Counted from the first letter of the stretch, positions 50,101 to 63,089 are shown. The stretch is 64,000 bases of DNA from Rotaria macrura (GCA_900239685.1 OENT01000415.1:56705-120704); one strand, 5' to 3'. Notes: generated from the sequence alone by a model not told the origin. Program-made: numbers and translations.

Positions 50101-51480
50101 ACATACATAGTTACCCAGAAATGAACGTACTGCGAGCTTTGAGTAACATCGTTTTTTTTTCAAATTTTTCATAGAAATTTATTTCTACCTTCTCCGAATT
50201 GATTCTAAGCTGATAATCGAAAACGATAGGTTGTAAATGCTCGAACATCACGTAACAATACCCATGTTTTTGTACGAAAATTTCTTCTTTATTTTTCCAT
50301 CCGAGCTCATCAATTAAAGAACACAATTCGTTGTCATCAGATGATGGACTATGTTTCATTTGAATTGTATATTGTTCAATTGGCATATTTCCATCGAAAT
50401 TCGGTATCCATGTTAAATTAATACTGATCGATTTACTTATTGAATCATTGAAAAGTGATGCTCGAACAAATGTTAGTGTTCAAGGTAATTCTATGATAAA
50501 CATGACGAGAAAAAAGTCTGATCGTATTGTTAAATAATATTCAAATTACCAATAACAGTGACTTCTGTAAGGATTTAAAAATATTAATACATACTGTGCC
50601 ATTATTTTGTGGTGTATTAATTGAAATTTACATCATCTTCACTAAATACATGGCATGAAAGTGTTAATGATTGTGCTTTGATAATTTTCATTGTTTGTGG
50701 TAATGATATGACTCTGGTTCGTCCTGAAATATGACATTAATTTGTTTTAAATTAGAAGAATTTTTCTATACATACGACGAACAAGTAAAGTTGTACGTGC
50801 ATACGGACCGATTCAAGAATATTCTGTGCTAAACATTCATATTGACCTGAATCGTTACGTACGGTATTTAATATAGATAAAACACCAGTTCGATAATCAA
50901 CATGAAATCTTCCATTGATATTTTTTAATGAAATTCATTCATCATCATTTAACGTTACTAAACACAAAATATTCTACTTATGATATTCTGAAAGAATTAT
51001 TCAAACACTTGACTCAAGAAACTTTTGTATTCTTTCCCTTAGAAAAATCGTTTTCAAACTTCTGATATTGATATTACAGTCAAACCAAGTTATATTAGGT
51101 CGTGGTGATCCGTTTACATTACACCTGAGTTGAATATCAGTTCCATTGAAAACTATTAAATGTTGACTAACAGATACATTTGGTGGTTCATCTAAATGTT
51201 TGATGATGAGACTAATTTAAATATCTATAAGAATAGAAAGCTGAGTTTTACTTTTAATTTTTATTCAAGTTGAACGAGTATCTTCACCGACATTGTTAGT
51301 TAAAAAACATTGATAAATTCCTTGATCATCAGCAATGATTTCAAGAACTTCAAGTGTTCGATTATAATGACTAATATGAAATCATGTACTAGTTTGATCG
51401 ATTAAAACAGAATTTTTTTGCCGAATTATTTCAATAGAATGACTTGAACTAAACAGAAATAAATTCATTCATCGTACGAT
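47165..51480 (-). pseudogene. Ig/fibronectin-III cell-adhesion gene, Sidekick-like, decaying
   Basis: Short exons in order on the minus strand encode two or three Ig domains and about seven FN3 domains. Ig pieces include DDQGIYQCFLTNNVGEDTRS (about 51260-51330), LRCNVNGSPRPNITWFD (about 51080-51130) and RNDSGQYECLAQN (about 50820-50860). FN3 pieces include SISINLTWIPNFDGNMPIEQ (about 50360-50430), FIEYTKPIESSINGQLIDYD (49760-49820), MAKWRGPSSSSYTDG (about 49410-49450), DTSWQKAFEINGDLIGYEVE (48770-48830), LYRIRMLAVNIKGTSEESVP (about 48380-48440) and ARMIWQPPTKFNGILIGYRL (about 47205-47265). Ig-then-FN3 order suggests Sidekick or a related neural adhesion receptor. In-frame TGA codons occur at 51382-51384, 51265-51267 and 50935-50937, and frameshifts occur near 50790 and 50620, so it is probably a pseudogene. 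No transmembrane or cytoplasmic part was found. Confidence 0.65.
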
Positions 51481-51908
51481 TTTTATTTCGTAAAAAACTA
51501 GATATTGAAACATCTTGTACGATAAATATATTTACGATAAAAAAAAACAATATATTCCTATCGGTCCAAAGACCTAAAATCGTTGGAATATTTTGTGGAA
51601 AATGAAAAATTGAATGAAAAAAATGTTCAAAACGAAAACTATCGGAAAAATTAATGTCTCCAGTGATTGGCGATATTTGAACACCAGTTATTCAATATTG
51701 AGTGTGGTCCAGAACGAAAGGCACATTCACCCAAAATAGATGCACAAAAATTCACTGAAGTGTTCTTCAGAACGAGAGCTGAGCTTAGAGACAAACAAAT
51801 TTTATTCGTTTTGACTTAATGAACACGTTCAGAATGAATGAATCACAACATATAAGAATGTTATACTTTATTTATATTGAAAACAAAAGAAAACATTATG
51901 TCTATTTC

Positions 51909-54900
51909 TTAATCCCAATCTTCAGAAGTTTTACCAGCCGAAGCTGTTCCACCAACTGGGCCACCTGTTTGAGTGTGACCATGAACATTTTGTTCTGTGG
52001 AACGCATCTAAAAGGAAAGAAAATAAGACGTAAAACATACTAATAATTATCATAAAGGGAATATTACATCAGCATTTCGTGAATTCTGACGATTATTATA
52101 AAATCCAACATTATCATTTTCGGAATATTTCTTAAGAAATTCGGGCACTTCTTGGCCAGCCTAGTGAAAGAATAAAATTGAAAATAAAAGTCGAATTTTA
52201 AAATTACATACTTCGCTCAATTTCAGTATAAGGTCAGGTGCAATTTTTCGATCAGAATCTCGATCTGGATCAAAAAATGAGATTGATTTACCCAAATGAT
52301 CAGCACGATCTTAAACAAAGCAAACAAAAAGACTCTTTTTTATCAAATCTCATTTCATACTAATACCTGTTCGACCAATACGATGAACATAAAAATTACT
52401 TGTATCTGGTAAATCATAGTTAATAACACAAGCAATGAACGGAAAATCTAAACCATGAGCAGCATCTGATGTTGCAACAAGTATTAGACATTCTCCACTT
52501 GAAAATTGTTGTACAGCTTTGAAACGTTGCCGTTTTGTTCGATCGCCATTGATTGTTGTACTCATGATGTTTTTCTGTGAAAGTAACGAACCTATATAAT
52601 CAGCTGATCGTCTTGTTTCCACGAATATTAAACAACGTTTAGATTCTAAAACAAAATAAAAGAGAAAAATTTCTACATAGATTATGTTCCTACTAAGATT
52701 TTGCTCGAGTAACTGAAAAGACGATCTTTCTTTTTTGATTGTGGTACTTCTTCGATCGTTTGTGCAATATCTTCATTAGCACAATCAATCGCACCGACAG
52801 CAAGAAATACATAGTTGTCACGTAGAAAATGTTTAGCTAATTGTTGTACTTCATCAGGAAATGTTGCAGAAAACATGAATGTAAAGCGATCATCTTTTGG
52901 TGGTAAACCAAAATCTTCCAATTTTCGAATGTCAGATTCAAAACCAGTGTCTAACATTCTTCAAAAAGAAAACAAAACGTGATGCAATTCAAAATAATGA
53001 TTTTTCTCTCATACCGATCAGCTTCATGAAGAACAAAATATTTGACTTTTTTCAATGAAATCTTAAATTAAAAAGAAGAAAACACATTACATATTTGAAG
53101 TATGAAACTATATTTTACTCGGCCTCTTTCAACCATATCTCTAAGACGACCGGTTGTAGCTGATAAAATATGACAACCTTCCTGAGGACGATCCAATACA
53201 GTGCACATATCATGACCACCAATATCAGAACCTTTGAAAAAACTAATTCCATCTATTAAAATACACACATGCTGATTAGTTACTCTAGTTCTATAGAGTT
53301 AAAATATTAAAAAAGAACAAGATATTTAGTTCAATATTTGTCATTCTATCGTCCACAAAATACAATAAGAAAGTTCCAACGAGACATCTATAATGATCTA
53401 TCAATGCGTCTTTGATGACGAAGGAAATTTTCAGTGTTTGTTTTCAATACTCTTTCTCGTTTGTTTTCAAATAGAACTTACATGGTACTATAGGTGCATT
53501 GAATGCAAATTTTTTTGCTTCACTTTCTGTTTTCAAAGCAAGTTCGCGTGTGGGTGAAAGAATAAGACACAATGGTGATGGTGGATGAGCTCGATTTGAT
53601 AATTCATCCGCATGATATTGGAGTAAATTTGAAATAATTGGTAAAAGAAAGGCAGTCTATGACAATATTCAGTTAAATATGAATCAATATTTATGAAAAA
53701 ATGAAATAAAACTTACTGTTTTACCGGATCCCGTTTGTGCACAAGCCATGAGATCATCTTGTTGTTGTATACATGGTATTATATAACGTTGTATGACTGT
53801 GGGTTCTTCAAAATGAGCACGACGAACGTTCGATAAAACTTGTGTACCGAGATTAGCTTCTTCAAAACGTTCAATAGGTTTCACTTTATCTTATGAAATA
53901 TAACAAAAAAGTCGTTAAATCCATGTTTGAATACAACATTGGCTGTTTTACCTGATGGCGTACACTGTACTTTTGTTTGGTGATATTTCCCGAAGTTTTC
54001 ACCTTTGCTGAATGCTTCACGAGATATGTTATTTTCGTCTGGATCCCTAGTTCGACCGCCAGCTATAGGAAAACTCTTCGCATTATGCTACTATCTGATT
54101 GGTAGATATATATGTACTTACGTTGGTCAAATATATTATCAGAAGTCTAAATAAACGAATGAGCTTTGCATTTTTCATTCAAAAGTTAATGTGAACTTAC
54201 TCGATTGTCATTTTTTCGGTCACTAAAATTATTCGAGTCGTCGCCGCTACGATCTAAACAATACAGGTAAACAATGACAAGTGAAAGAAGATATTCAGGA
54301 TATTTTTACCACGAAACTTGCACCGTTCGGGACAATCACGAGATAGGTGCCCGGGTTGGTTACTATTTAAAGCAACAAACTAATGAACGTAAACGTAAAA
54401 CTCATTAAAAAGGCGTACCAATTAGAACAATCTAAACAAAGAGACAAGACAGTGTTAAAATATGCATAGTATGCCAGTAAAAGTATTGCTTACTGCCACG
54501 ACCACGACGCCGTCTTGACGTGAATTCTCGAACACCACCTCGACCACCTTAATTAAATTATTTGTAACGCTAGTTCTATATTAAATAAAGAATTTTGTGC
54601 TACCTCGAAATCCACTGACATTGCTATCGAAGTCACCAGGAGTATTGGTACTGCGTGAATTAAATCCACCAAAATCGCTACCAAAATTCAAACCGCCACG
54701 GCTTCTACCACGAACGCTACCACGACTGTAGCTACTGTCGTCACCACGATTATCTACAACACAAAAAGATCGATTCTTTCATATGTCGTTACTAAATCTT
54801 CTTACCCTTAACATTAGAATTGAATTTTCTTCTACGTACAATTCCGTTATCTTTAAGAAATAATTTATCTTTCTATGTAAAAAAAACAAAGATTATTTCT

Positions 54901-55270
54901 TACTTCTATTTACAGTACCACCAGTATTAGAATCACCACGAATAGTTGAATTAACAAATGTTGTACTTGTGCAAGATTCGTCAGAATCGTTCTTATTAAC
55001 ACTATTATTCTCTGCATCGTGTAGATAACCCCTAAAACTTGCTTTTGTGCCACTTTTCCTATCATCTTCATGCTGATTTATCGAATTACAATTTCTCACA
55101 GACATTGAAGACGACAAGAAATCAATGCTACCAGTGTGACCACTTGAATCATAAACACTAAGGTTCTTATTGCCATCAGCGCAGCCACCACTACCACCAC
55201 GATTTTCCCTTTGTAGTTTGGGATAGTCTTGGCTCACGTGATCAGTCTTAGGACAGTTATCATATTCTAT
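51909..55270 (-). CDS. vasa-like: Vasa/DDX4-like DEAD-box RNA helicase with altered motifs
   Basis: A multi-exon minus-strand gene. The N-part (54500-55270) is rich in Arg/Gly ([15 protein letters not shown]) with a CCHC knuckle [14 protein letters not shown] across an intron near 54350-54430. The helicase core follows: [12 protein letters not shown] and a Q-motif (53717-53889), [15 protein letters not shown] (53482-53656), [50 protein letters not shown] and FFDPDRD. The last exon (51909-52007) ends in TSEDWD-TAA, the acidic/Trp tail typical of Vasa. Vasa acts in germline RNA granules and piRNA pathways. Oddities: DEAD is HEAD, TPGRL is TTGRL, ARGLD is AHGLD, GRTGR is GRTDR, and a second knuckle near 55250 has Tyr at two Cys positions. 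The join between the exons at about 52690 and 52645 is out of phase. It may be a decaying or repurposed paralogue. The start exon was not found; the 5' limit is approximate. Confidence 0.85.
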
Positions 55271-55300
55271 ACAAGAAAAGAGAACAATTTCAATTAACAC

Positions 55301-57127
55301 AGCAATTCTTCCTGTTGAAACGTTTTGAATTGTTTATACAGCTGAACTATATGCCTAATAAGAAAATTACTATCAGTGCCTAATCGAAATTCTCTATTCC
55401 CACAACGTCCATCTTGAGTTGAATACAATCAAAGTGCTTTTCTAGAAAAAAAGTTAGGCTATAATCTTAAAAGTTCTCTTTCTCGATTTTGCAAACGTTG
55501 TAAATATCTCCAATCTAATTCAATTCAAGATTTGAGTGAATATTCCTTGATATGAAGACTATCGTAGTTCATAAAGCCAAAAAGCTTTAGCAAGCATGGA
55601 CTAAGTTACGAGCTTGCAAAATACTTTAGTTGTTTAATTTAAAGGCCTGCTGTTTTTCTCTTAAACTAACATCCTAGTGAAAAACTAAGTACACATACGT
55701 AATCGGTACGTGAAATTACGTCCAATGATGTGCGGAACAGTCGTTTTTTTCAAGAAATAATTCTATAAGCGATACATAACCATCTCAGGGAAAATTTATA
55801 CAGCTGGAAAATTATAGGAAGTAAAATGCTTCATTGTATGCATGAATGTGTTCTCAACTTTATTTAAGCAATCACTCAAAAGAAATATTTGATCAGTTTG
55901 ATCGAGTTCATTTTTGCCTCATAAAGGTATAGTGTAGTGTAAATAATATTCGTTGATATGACTACTAGTGAAGTTAAATATTGTTTACAATCAACTAAAC
56001 TAGAGCAGTACATGAATGCTTATCTTGTGTGTCTAACAGTATCTCGAAAGACAAAAGGCATAAACAAAGTTGGGAAATAGTGTGTGTGGTTGTAATGAGA
56101 AAGATGTCAGGAATTTATTCTGAAAAGAATAAAAATTTCACACGGGATCAAAAATGATTTTGTGAAAGGTACATAACTAGAAAATGGTTCCGAAGTTTGC
56201 AATGAAGGCTTAAAAAAGTTTCGATTTCGTTGCAAAAAAGGTTCCTTATAGAATTTTTGTCCGGTGCAATACTAACATCGACAATGATGCTTATTTAGCT
56301 ACATCACATCTTCAGAATGTGACTTCTTCACATTTACCACAAGCAGAATGATAGAGATCAGATATAGAGGAAAAAAGAAGGTCACCGAGAGATGATATGA
56401 ATATCGGTACACAGCACAGGTGATTATCGTTCAAATAAATTGAACAATACAAACTGCAAATGCTAATGCCGCCGATGAGGTGAATGAAAAAACTCATGAA
56501 ATAGCTTGCTTCTCAAAGATCCCTATTAATGTCGGATAGTTTTCATTAAAGTAGAATATTGAAGAAGACACCTTTTTTGCTCATTTCAGTAAGAAAATTT
56601 TCTGATCTTTTATTTTATATTCTATAATTATCAGAACTGTTCAAAATCTCTTAATACAAGGAATATATACACAATCAAGTTCATTTCGGATCATTCCATC
56701 GATGAACATCTAGTGATACGTATTTTTAAGCTCGCTGTCTTTGTTGAAGATTGAGTGGCCTCAATTGGCTGTATTTAAGGTTGATGCCAGCTTATTTCTT
56801 GATAGATGTATAGATTCGAAAATCAACAAGTTTTCAGAATTCACAAAATTCGGAGAGGTCTTTCGTCGAGCAGTATTACTTATTTTTTATCATCTATGTA
56901 GAATGAAATCATATATCCAATAAGATCTGTTTCCCAAAGAAAATGTTACAAAGAACAATTCTGATGGAAGCATTTCGAAATTGAAACATGTTCTATTTTA
57001 GTAAGTCTAAATAACAATTGTCTTTGAATATTAGTGTATAAAATTCGATGGTTTTTAAATACTGAGATTTTAGTGAACTATTTTGATGTAATTTAATTTC
57101 TATCTTCAAATATACTTTTCCATCAAT
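55301..57127. other. No gene recognised; one dispersed repeat
   Basis: This should hold the unseen first exon(s) and promoter of the vasa-like gene, but none could be assigned. At 56218-56237 lies TTTCGATTTCGTTGCAAAA, the same dispersed repeat as at 2625-2640 and 3521-3535. At about 56960-57061 a minus-strand stretch (after the acceptor AATCTCAG) stays open for some 38 codons in phase with the donor of the B-box gene. It could be that gene's last exon but shows no known domain. Confidence 0.4.
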
Positions 57128-57853
57128 TTAGCTGTCACAATCGCACTTACCAGATGATACAATAATCGAAGTCTTATTTATAACGGATACAGAATCAGTC
57201 GGATTCGAAACATTTGTAGGTTGATTAAGTTCTTCGAATAATTTTGTTTGACTTCGCTTTGCATCTATATCACTCAATTTTTCTCTTTTACGGTTTCCGG
57301 TTAATAAAATAACTGAAATTTTTGTAATAAATGGTGCAGAATCTTGCTGAATGTTAGTGTTGGGTAATTGATCGAATTCTTCTCCTAAGTTTGTTAATTT
57401 GCTTTTGATTCGGTCTAAATTAATCTCATGTACTTCATTTTCGTTACGAATTTTAAGTAATTGTTCAGCTATTATGGATAGTTGTTTTTCTATTGCACTG
57501 AAATATTCATGTTGATATTGAATTAATGCTTGCCTTGCTTCCTCTGCTTCTACTTTAATTTTCTTAATTGAATCTTCCTCCCATTTATCTACTTCTTGTA
57601 TCAATGGAGGTTTCATCGGTGCTTTCTTTTGCTCAGCAAGTCTTTGGTGCAGCTGATTATGATCATTTTCGATTTCACCGAACTGTGTAATAAGCGTTTG
57701 ACGATGTTCTGCTAAGTGATCAAAACAAAAATCTTGTGAACATCCACCACATTTATACACGACTTTTTCTCTATCGCATATAGAACATTTTGAGTGAGCG
57801 TCTGCCACTAATGGTTTCTTGTCTTGAGTTGTTTTGGCCTCAGCTTGTCCCAT
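57128..57853 (-). CDS. B-box-type zinc finger, coiled-coil protein (TRIM-like)
   Basis: The single ORF of 241 residues starts with ATG at 57853. A B-box-like zinc site lies at residues 23-50: C23, C26, C35, C38, C43, H46 and H50 within CSICDREKVVYKCGGCSQDF. A Glu/Lys/Gln-rich helical region predicted to form a coiled coil follows (about 60-165). There is no RING before it, and no NHL or other C-terminal repeat. Many bdelloid proteins of this type carry NHL beta-propeller repeats after the coiled coil, so this may be short or incomplete. A strong donor (CTG|GTAAGT, exon end 57151) lies just before the stop, so the last eight codons may be intron and the gene may continue downstream. B-box/coiled-coil proteins mediate oligomerisation and protein binding; the partner is unknown. 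Confidence 0.75.
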   Translation of the reverse strand: MGQAEAKTTQDKKPLVADAHSKCSICDREKVVYKCGGCSQDFCFDHLAEHRQTLITQFGEIENDHNQLHQRLAEQKKAPMKPPLIQEVDKWEEDSIKKIKVEAEEARQALIQYQHEYFSAIEKQLSIIAEQLLKIRNENEVHEINLDRIKSKLTNLGEEFDQLPNTNIQQDSAPFITKISVILLTGNRKREKLSDIDAKRSQTKLFEELNQPTNVSNPTDSVSVINKTSIIVSSGKCDCDS

Positions 57854-60800
57854 GTATTGAATATGTTGTTGATAAAAAAAGTGTCTTTGTGTTTGGAACT
57901 ATAAAAGAAAAAAAGAAAAATGTGACTATATGATACAAATGCATGCATGTAAATAATAGTAGAATGAGTCAATGTCAATAATCAGTAGTTTCATCCTCTC
58001 TCCACAGTGTGGAGTCCACACTGTTATTTAGTAACACTTGTTCTCTTTTACCTCTCTCTCTCTCTCTCTCTCTCTCGGGATACCCATTTTCACGTGAAGA
58101 ATTTCTGATTTCGAAAAAATGCATAGTAAATAATCATATTATCCATACCGTAAAAGCGATTTTCAAACATCGATCCACATGAAAAGCAACGAACTGATTC
58201 TGAACAGCAAAATAAAGTAGACTCCAAAATGAATTTTTAACAAAGCAATATATCGAGTGCGGCATAGATATTGCAACGTATTTAATATTCCCCACATATC
58301 TCAAAAAGGTTCAATCGTATAATCTTGATTCTTTCTTTAAAAGATACGCTATGAAAAGCTCTATTAAAATCTATAAGAACATATCCTTATTGACTTGCTT
58401 TTTTAGTGCTTCTAATATACGAAATGAATAGGTCACATGATAGTGCTATATCACAACGTATTTAATAATTGGAAGATTTTTTTGTTGTGCAAATGTCTTG
58501 GTTTGAGAAAATGCCAACCCCTAGACTTTTGCTTCAGAAGATGCGACGTCAAAGGCTATTCAGTGGATGTATGTGCAAGTCTCTATCAATTTGCTCTGGT
58601 GGCTATTTTAGTTGGTTAAAATGAAAGACATGAGGGATGTTGCTACTCACTATTCAATAATAATAAATAGAGTTTGTCTTTCTTATGAATTTCATATACT
58701 GTAAGAAAAATATTTGGAAGATTTCTTTTTATTCTGAACATATCTCAACTTTGGAAAATGGTAACGTCTAGATTGTTTCTTTTTCAAGGATGTACCTTTA
58801 AAAACTACCTCAGAAATTGCATGAACAGCTTCATATTGTAAAAGAAGAACGTCTTTCAATTATTTAGTACTACTGGTCATAGTACCTTCGTGATACCTGC
58901 TAATTTTGAATATGGGAGGCACAATAAAAACAACTCAATAGGAACTTGTTCGTTCATTTTTTGCAGAACTTTTCATTTCGTATCTTTTAAAGAAAGAATT
59001 AAGATTACACAGTTGATCTCTGCTGAGATACTTGCAAAATATTAACTGTCGCAATTATTATAACTGACCCGGTATACATATGAAGTATAGATCAAAGATC
59101 ATTTTTAACAAAAGTAAATATTCTAAGAATGCCCTCAACTTTCAAAGAGTTTGTAAATCTTTTCAGTTTCGATTCCAAAAAAATCACGAACGGATCCCAT
59201 CACTAGCATTCATCTATTCCCAACGTTACTGACCCGTAATCGGGAATCCCGATCACCATCCCAAAATGTTCGTGTGTTTTCTGAGAAAATTTCTCTACGA
59301 CGCTTTAAAACTGCAACAAGCATTTCCAATTGAATCAGATACTGCGCTTCAGACTTGTTGAGTCTGAAAAGAATGTGACGTTGAAATAATAATAGATTGC
59401 TTTTGAACTTGCACTCGTTGTATAATGGTTTTTCGTAAATTTCAACTGTATGATTGTACACAAGTATACTAAATCAAATTCATCGAGTAGTTGGATGAAT
59501 AATTTTGTTCAACATTTAATTTTTTCTTCGAGTGAATAGGAAAGGATATCAATAAAATCGATTATAGTTGAGCAATATTCACGATCGTAAAATTATATCG
59601 AATTTCAACGAAACAGTAGTCTTATTCATATCGAAAGGAGGAAGCTCCGAAGTTCACACGGAAGTGTAAAGTTTCTCTTTTACTTTGATCAAGTAGTATA
59701 TGGATCATGACCAATTTCATTTATCAATGGGATGCAAAAAGCTTCTAAAAACAATGAGCTTTATTATTTTGGACAGCAAAATTTGAATCCTCGTATCTTT
59801 CGAAAAACTGCTATTTCTAGAAAATAGTTAACTATTTAAAACATCTATATGATTGGTAAACCATAAAATGTTTTTCTCTGTATTAATTACTTGTCTTTCA
59901 CTTTGGCAATCTAATAATTTGAATTGCGTGTAAGTTTTTGATAAGACATTTTATCGAAATATTTCGGCGACAACTGATTTGGTTGACAGGGTATGTTGAT
60001 CTGTATTACAAACTTCTATAATTTGAAAATAAAACGGAAGTCATTATTCAATTTCACCTTGATTACAAAACAAATAAATAATCAAAAACAATAAAACCTT
60101 GTTACAGTTGATATACGTGTTCTAAAATTAAATCATTTCGAAATTTTTTTCATTTATTATTATTACTCTATCAATTTATGAACACCATATGTTATACAAA
60201 GTACAAATTATCACCGTATTCTTCCAATCGTCTATGTAACTCGTACATTAACTTGCTATACACATTGTTTTTTATCCTTTAGGAAGAATCTGTTACTCAC
60301 TTATTTCTCTCGACAAATTCTGAGATATAATCTTGAGCTTTTCCTGAACTTGGAATTCAATTATTTTCATACGTTTACGTGTTCATTCTATTCTGACTTG
60401 ATTAGATGAATTATAGCATGAGCTAATTGAATGACGCCTATAACAACATCCGTTCGCTAGATCAAACAACATCAGTCATAGTTTCAGAATGATGTAAGCA
60501 TTGTTATTGTTTCTCTGCATTTTGCCGCTACTTTAGAAATCTACCGAATCATGTTTGATTTTCTCCTTTCCCTCTGCCAAAATTAATTGCTGAGGCCTAA
60601 ACAAGTCTCAAAAGACCTCGATTTAAACTTAAACACATGTACATTTTCTTCGAACACATACACGAGTCTCATAAAATCTACTTCCTTGCTATAAAATGAT
60701 GAAATTTCCCGTACTACTCGATACGAAAAGCTGCCAGAAATAGGTTAAACATTTGTAAACGATGAAATATGTTCGATCAAGCATGATAAGAAGCATAGGC

Positions 60801-62145
60801 ATGCATTTCTAAGGCGTTCTATTCCATGACATTGAAAGTGATTCTGATGGTCTAGAAGCATATTTAACTTTGATATAAAAATCATAGCCAAATCTATTTC
60901 AAGATTTGTTGCATCTATAATCCGGATACATCGAGAGTTGCGTGCAATAAATCGAAATACCAGTACTTACACTTTATATCTTTTTGATATTCTTCTAACA
61001 ATTTTTTTTCAGTTAGATAAGAGCATCGATGAAAGATACGAGAAGGAAAGCAAAGTGCTACAGTAAAACTTCAAGTATAAAAACTTGTGTAATTTACTCT
61101 GTAAGCAATAGTGAGTATGTCGTGTGCATTCGAAGATGAACGAGGATGATTTTGAATATAAATTATTTTTTCATTCGAGAAAGCTGAAGAAAAGTTTGAA
61201 GACTAATTTTCCATTTTCATGTCACTTGTTCACTAAACGAAAGTTCGATAAACCACTCAGAGAAAATATTCTGATTAGCAATAGAATTATTGTGCAATAA
61301 AATCAAAACTTTTTTAACTTGTGAGTTTGTTGAACAATTGATGATGTCCCTAGTTTTTGGATATCATAGCATACTCAATGGGATATTTCTTTTTGTTATA
61401 ACCTTATGTCACCCGTCTTTTACATCTCACATGTAAAAACACACTTGAAATTAGGGGTGCCACGAGGAGGCGAGGAGAGGATCAAGAAGCGAACTCCTCA
61501 CTAATGAAAAATATCGTTTAGTTGCCACTTCCAGTGAGAATGTGTTTGGACCATGCGAAGTGGATAATTTAGTTTCTTCAGAAGTCTGGAAGCAAGCGAT
61601 ATTGTTCAGAGAAAGTCAGTAAGTCACATCGCGAAAAACTAATAATTTAATAAGAGTTATCGACAGGAAAAGCTCTAAGTGTTGGCTTCATCGAAGTTTT
61701 ACTGCATGATGAACTTCGCGGGTAAAAGCATGGAGAAATATTCTCTCCGAAAAGAGTGCAAGACAGAGTCGAATTTTCTTTATAAGTCTGCAAAAACGTT
61801 TTCTTTTCGTGAAATTCATCTTGTTTTTTCTGTGAACTTTTTGAGTGGTTTCCGAATCCGACGTTTTGTGCAAACGTTACTCGGAAACGACAAAACTGGG
61901 GCTCATTTGCAACTATAAAAAATGTTGATCCCCAATCTTGGTCACTTCGCTGTATCTCTGATTGGCATACAAAATTTTAGAACGTACAGAAACTCGAAAC
62001 ATGAGAATTGGCAAGTGCTTGTATTTCCTAAAAATAGAAAATGTTTTTCCAAATCAGCTTGTAATACTTTTGATTAGTATCAGATGAATTTAGATGTACG
62101 GAATCCAAAGATTCAGAATGCACATTAGTATTGAATTTTAGATTA
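57854..62145. other. No gene recognised; CT microsatellite
   Basis: A (CT)n microsatellite lies at 58051-58077, and a short palindrome CAGTGTGGAGTCCACACTG at about 58004-58022, both just upstream of the B-box gene on its strand and possibly within its promoter region. The remainder is AT-rich. ORFs at 58437-58619, 59210-59461 and 61679-61918 have no recognisable domain or splice support. Confidence 0.4.
58051..58077. repeat. (CT)n microsatellite
   Basis: An uninterrupted CTCTCT run of about 27 bases lies upstream of the B-box gene. Confidence 0.95.
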
Positions 62146-63089
62146 ATGGATAATACTTTTCAGTTATTATTACTACTGTCATATATCATCTTTAATGCTA
62201 TCAATGGCATGCAAACAGTTCCAAAAGGCTATTTATTAGGAGCAACGTATGAACTTGGGTCAACATCAGATAAATTATACAGAATTGATCCATTAACTGG
62301 AGAGTTTAAACTCTTCACTCTTTTGAGTGGTTACAAACCTGATGATATTACCTATGATCTTGTTAATGAAATATTCTATGTTTTTGTGAGGAAAGCAGAG
62401 GTAAAGCGAGAAGCATCGATGTCATTGATTTTGTTTAACCCATTCAATTGTACGAAAAAATACCAAAAATGTATCACGGAAAATTATGCTGAACTTTTTG
62501 GTTTACTTGTCGATAGTAGCACAGGTAAATTATGTTCATTACAAATGTCAAGTACAGGAGAAAATCCTGTAAGTATCGTTCAGATAGATCCGATTAATTT
62601 TATCCCTACACGATGGTTTAATATAACCAAAGTTGATGATGTTTCCCCTGATTCAATGGCAATCTTTTATAATTCAACAAATCATCAATATTTTGTAACA
62701 GTGGTATCTGGTATTCAAGATATTCTTGTTGGTATTGATTTAATCAAACGAAAACTAGTAAGTCGAATTTCAAATTCTGATTTACCGTTCCATTTACGCT
62801 ATGACAATAAAACGAACGCTTTTTATGGTATGCAACGTTTTATAGATAAGCGCGGCTGTCACTTGGTACGTTTAAACCCTATAATGGTACAATAGACGTT
62901 TTATCAGACGATTTCAACGATTACGAACCACCTGCTGGAAATTGCTATGAAGGATATTATTTTACAATGATTGCTCTGAACTTAGACACACAGAACATAT
63001 TGAGATTTGATTTACACAATAATGATAAATTAATACCGAATAAACTGGGACAAGAATATTTATCATCAATGGCATTTATTCCAACCTAG
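62146..63089 (+). pseudogene. Secreted beta-propeller-like protein with one frameshift
   Basis: ATG at 62146 starts a clear signal peptide (FQLLLLLSYIIFNAINGM). Repeated blade-like segments follow: KGYLLGATYELGSTSDKLYR, IDPLTGEFKLFTLLSGYKPD, VQIDPINFIPTRWFNITKVD and IDLIKRKLVSRISNSDLPFH. They share an 'I(D/N)P...G' pattern typical of propeller blades that report a value and its source. The frame stops at 62893-62895. A shift of one base near 62880 (in AACCCTATAATGG) opens the next frame, which continues with the same kind of sequence (TIDVLSDDFNDYEPPAGNC ... SSMAFIPT) to TAG at 63087-63089. So the gene is either recently disabled or carries a sequencing error. Several N-glycosylation sites fit an extracellular protein. 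No named family was recognised; binding partner unknown. Confidence 0.65.

Noticed and set aside
47165-51480. TGA read as tryptophan (stop reassignment or editing)
   Set aside because: The giant gene uses TGG throughout for Trp, the proposed MACPF short form ends at TGA, and the TGA-bearing genes also have frameshifts. Pseudogene decay is simpler.
57128-57151. Extending the B-box protein into an exon at about 56960-57061
   Set aside because: The phase fits but the added residues show no known repeat or domain, so the shorter form is kept.
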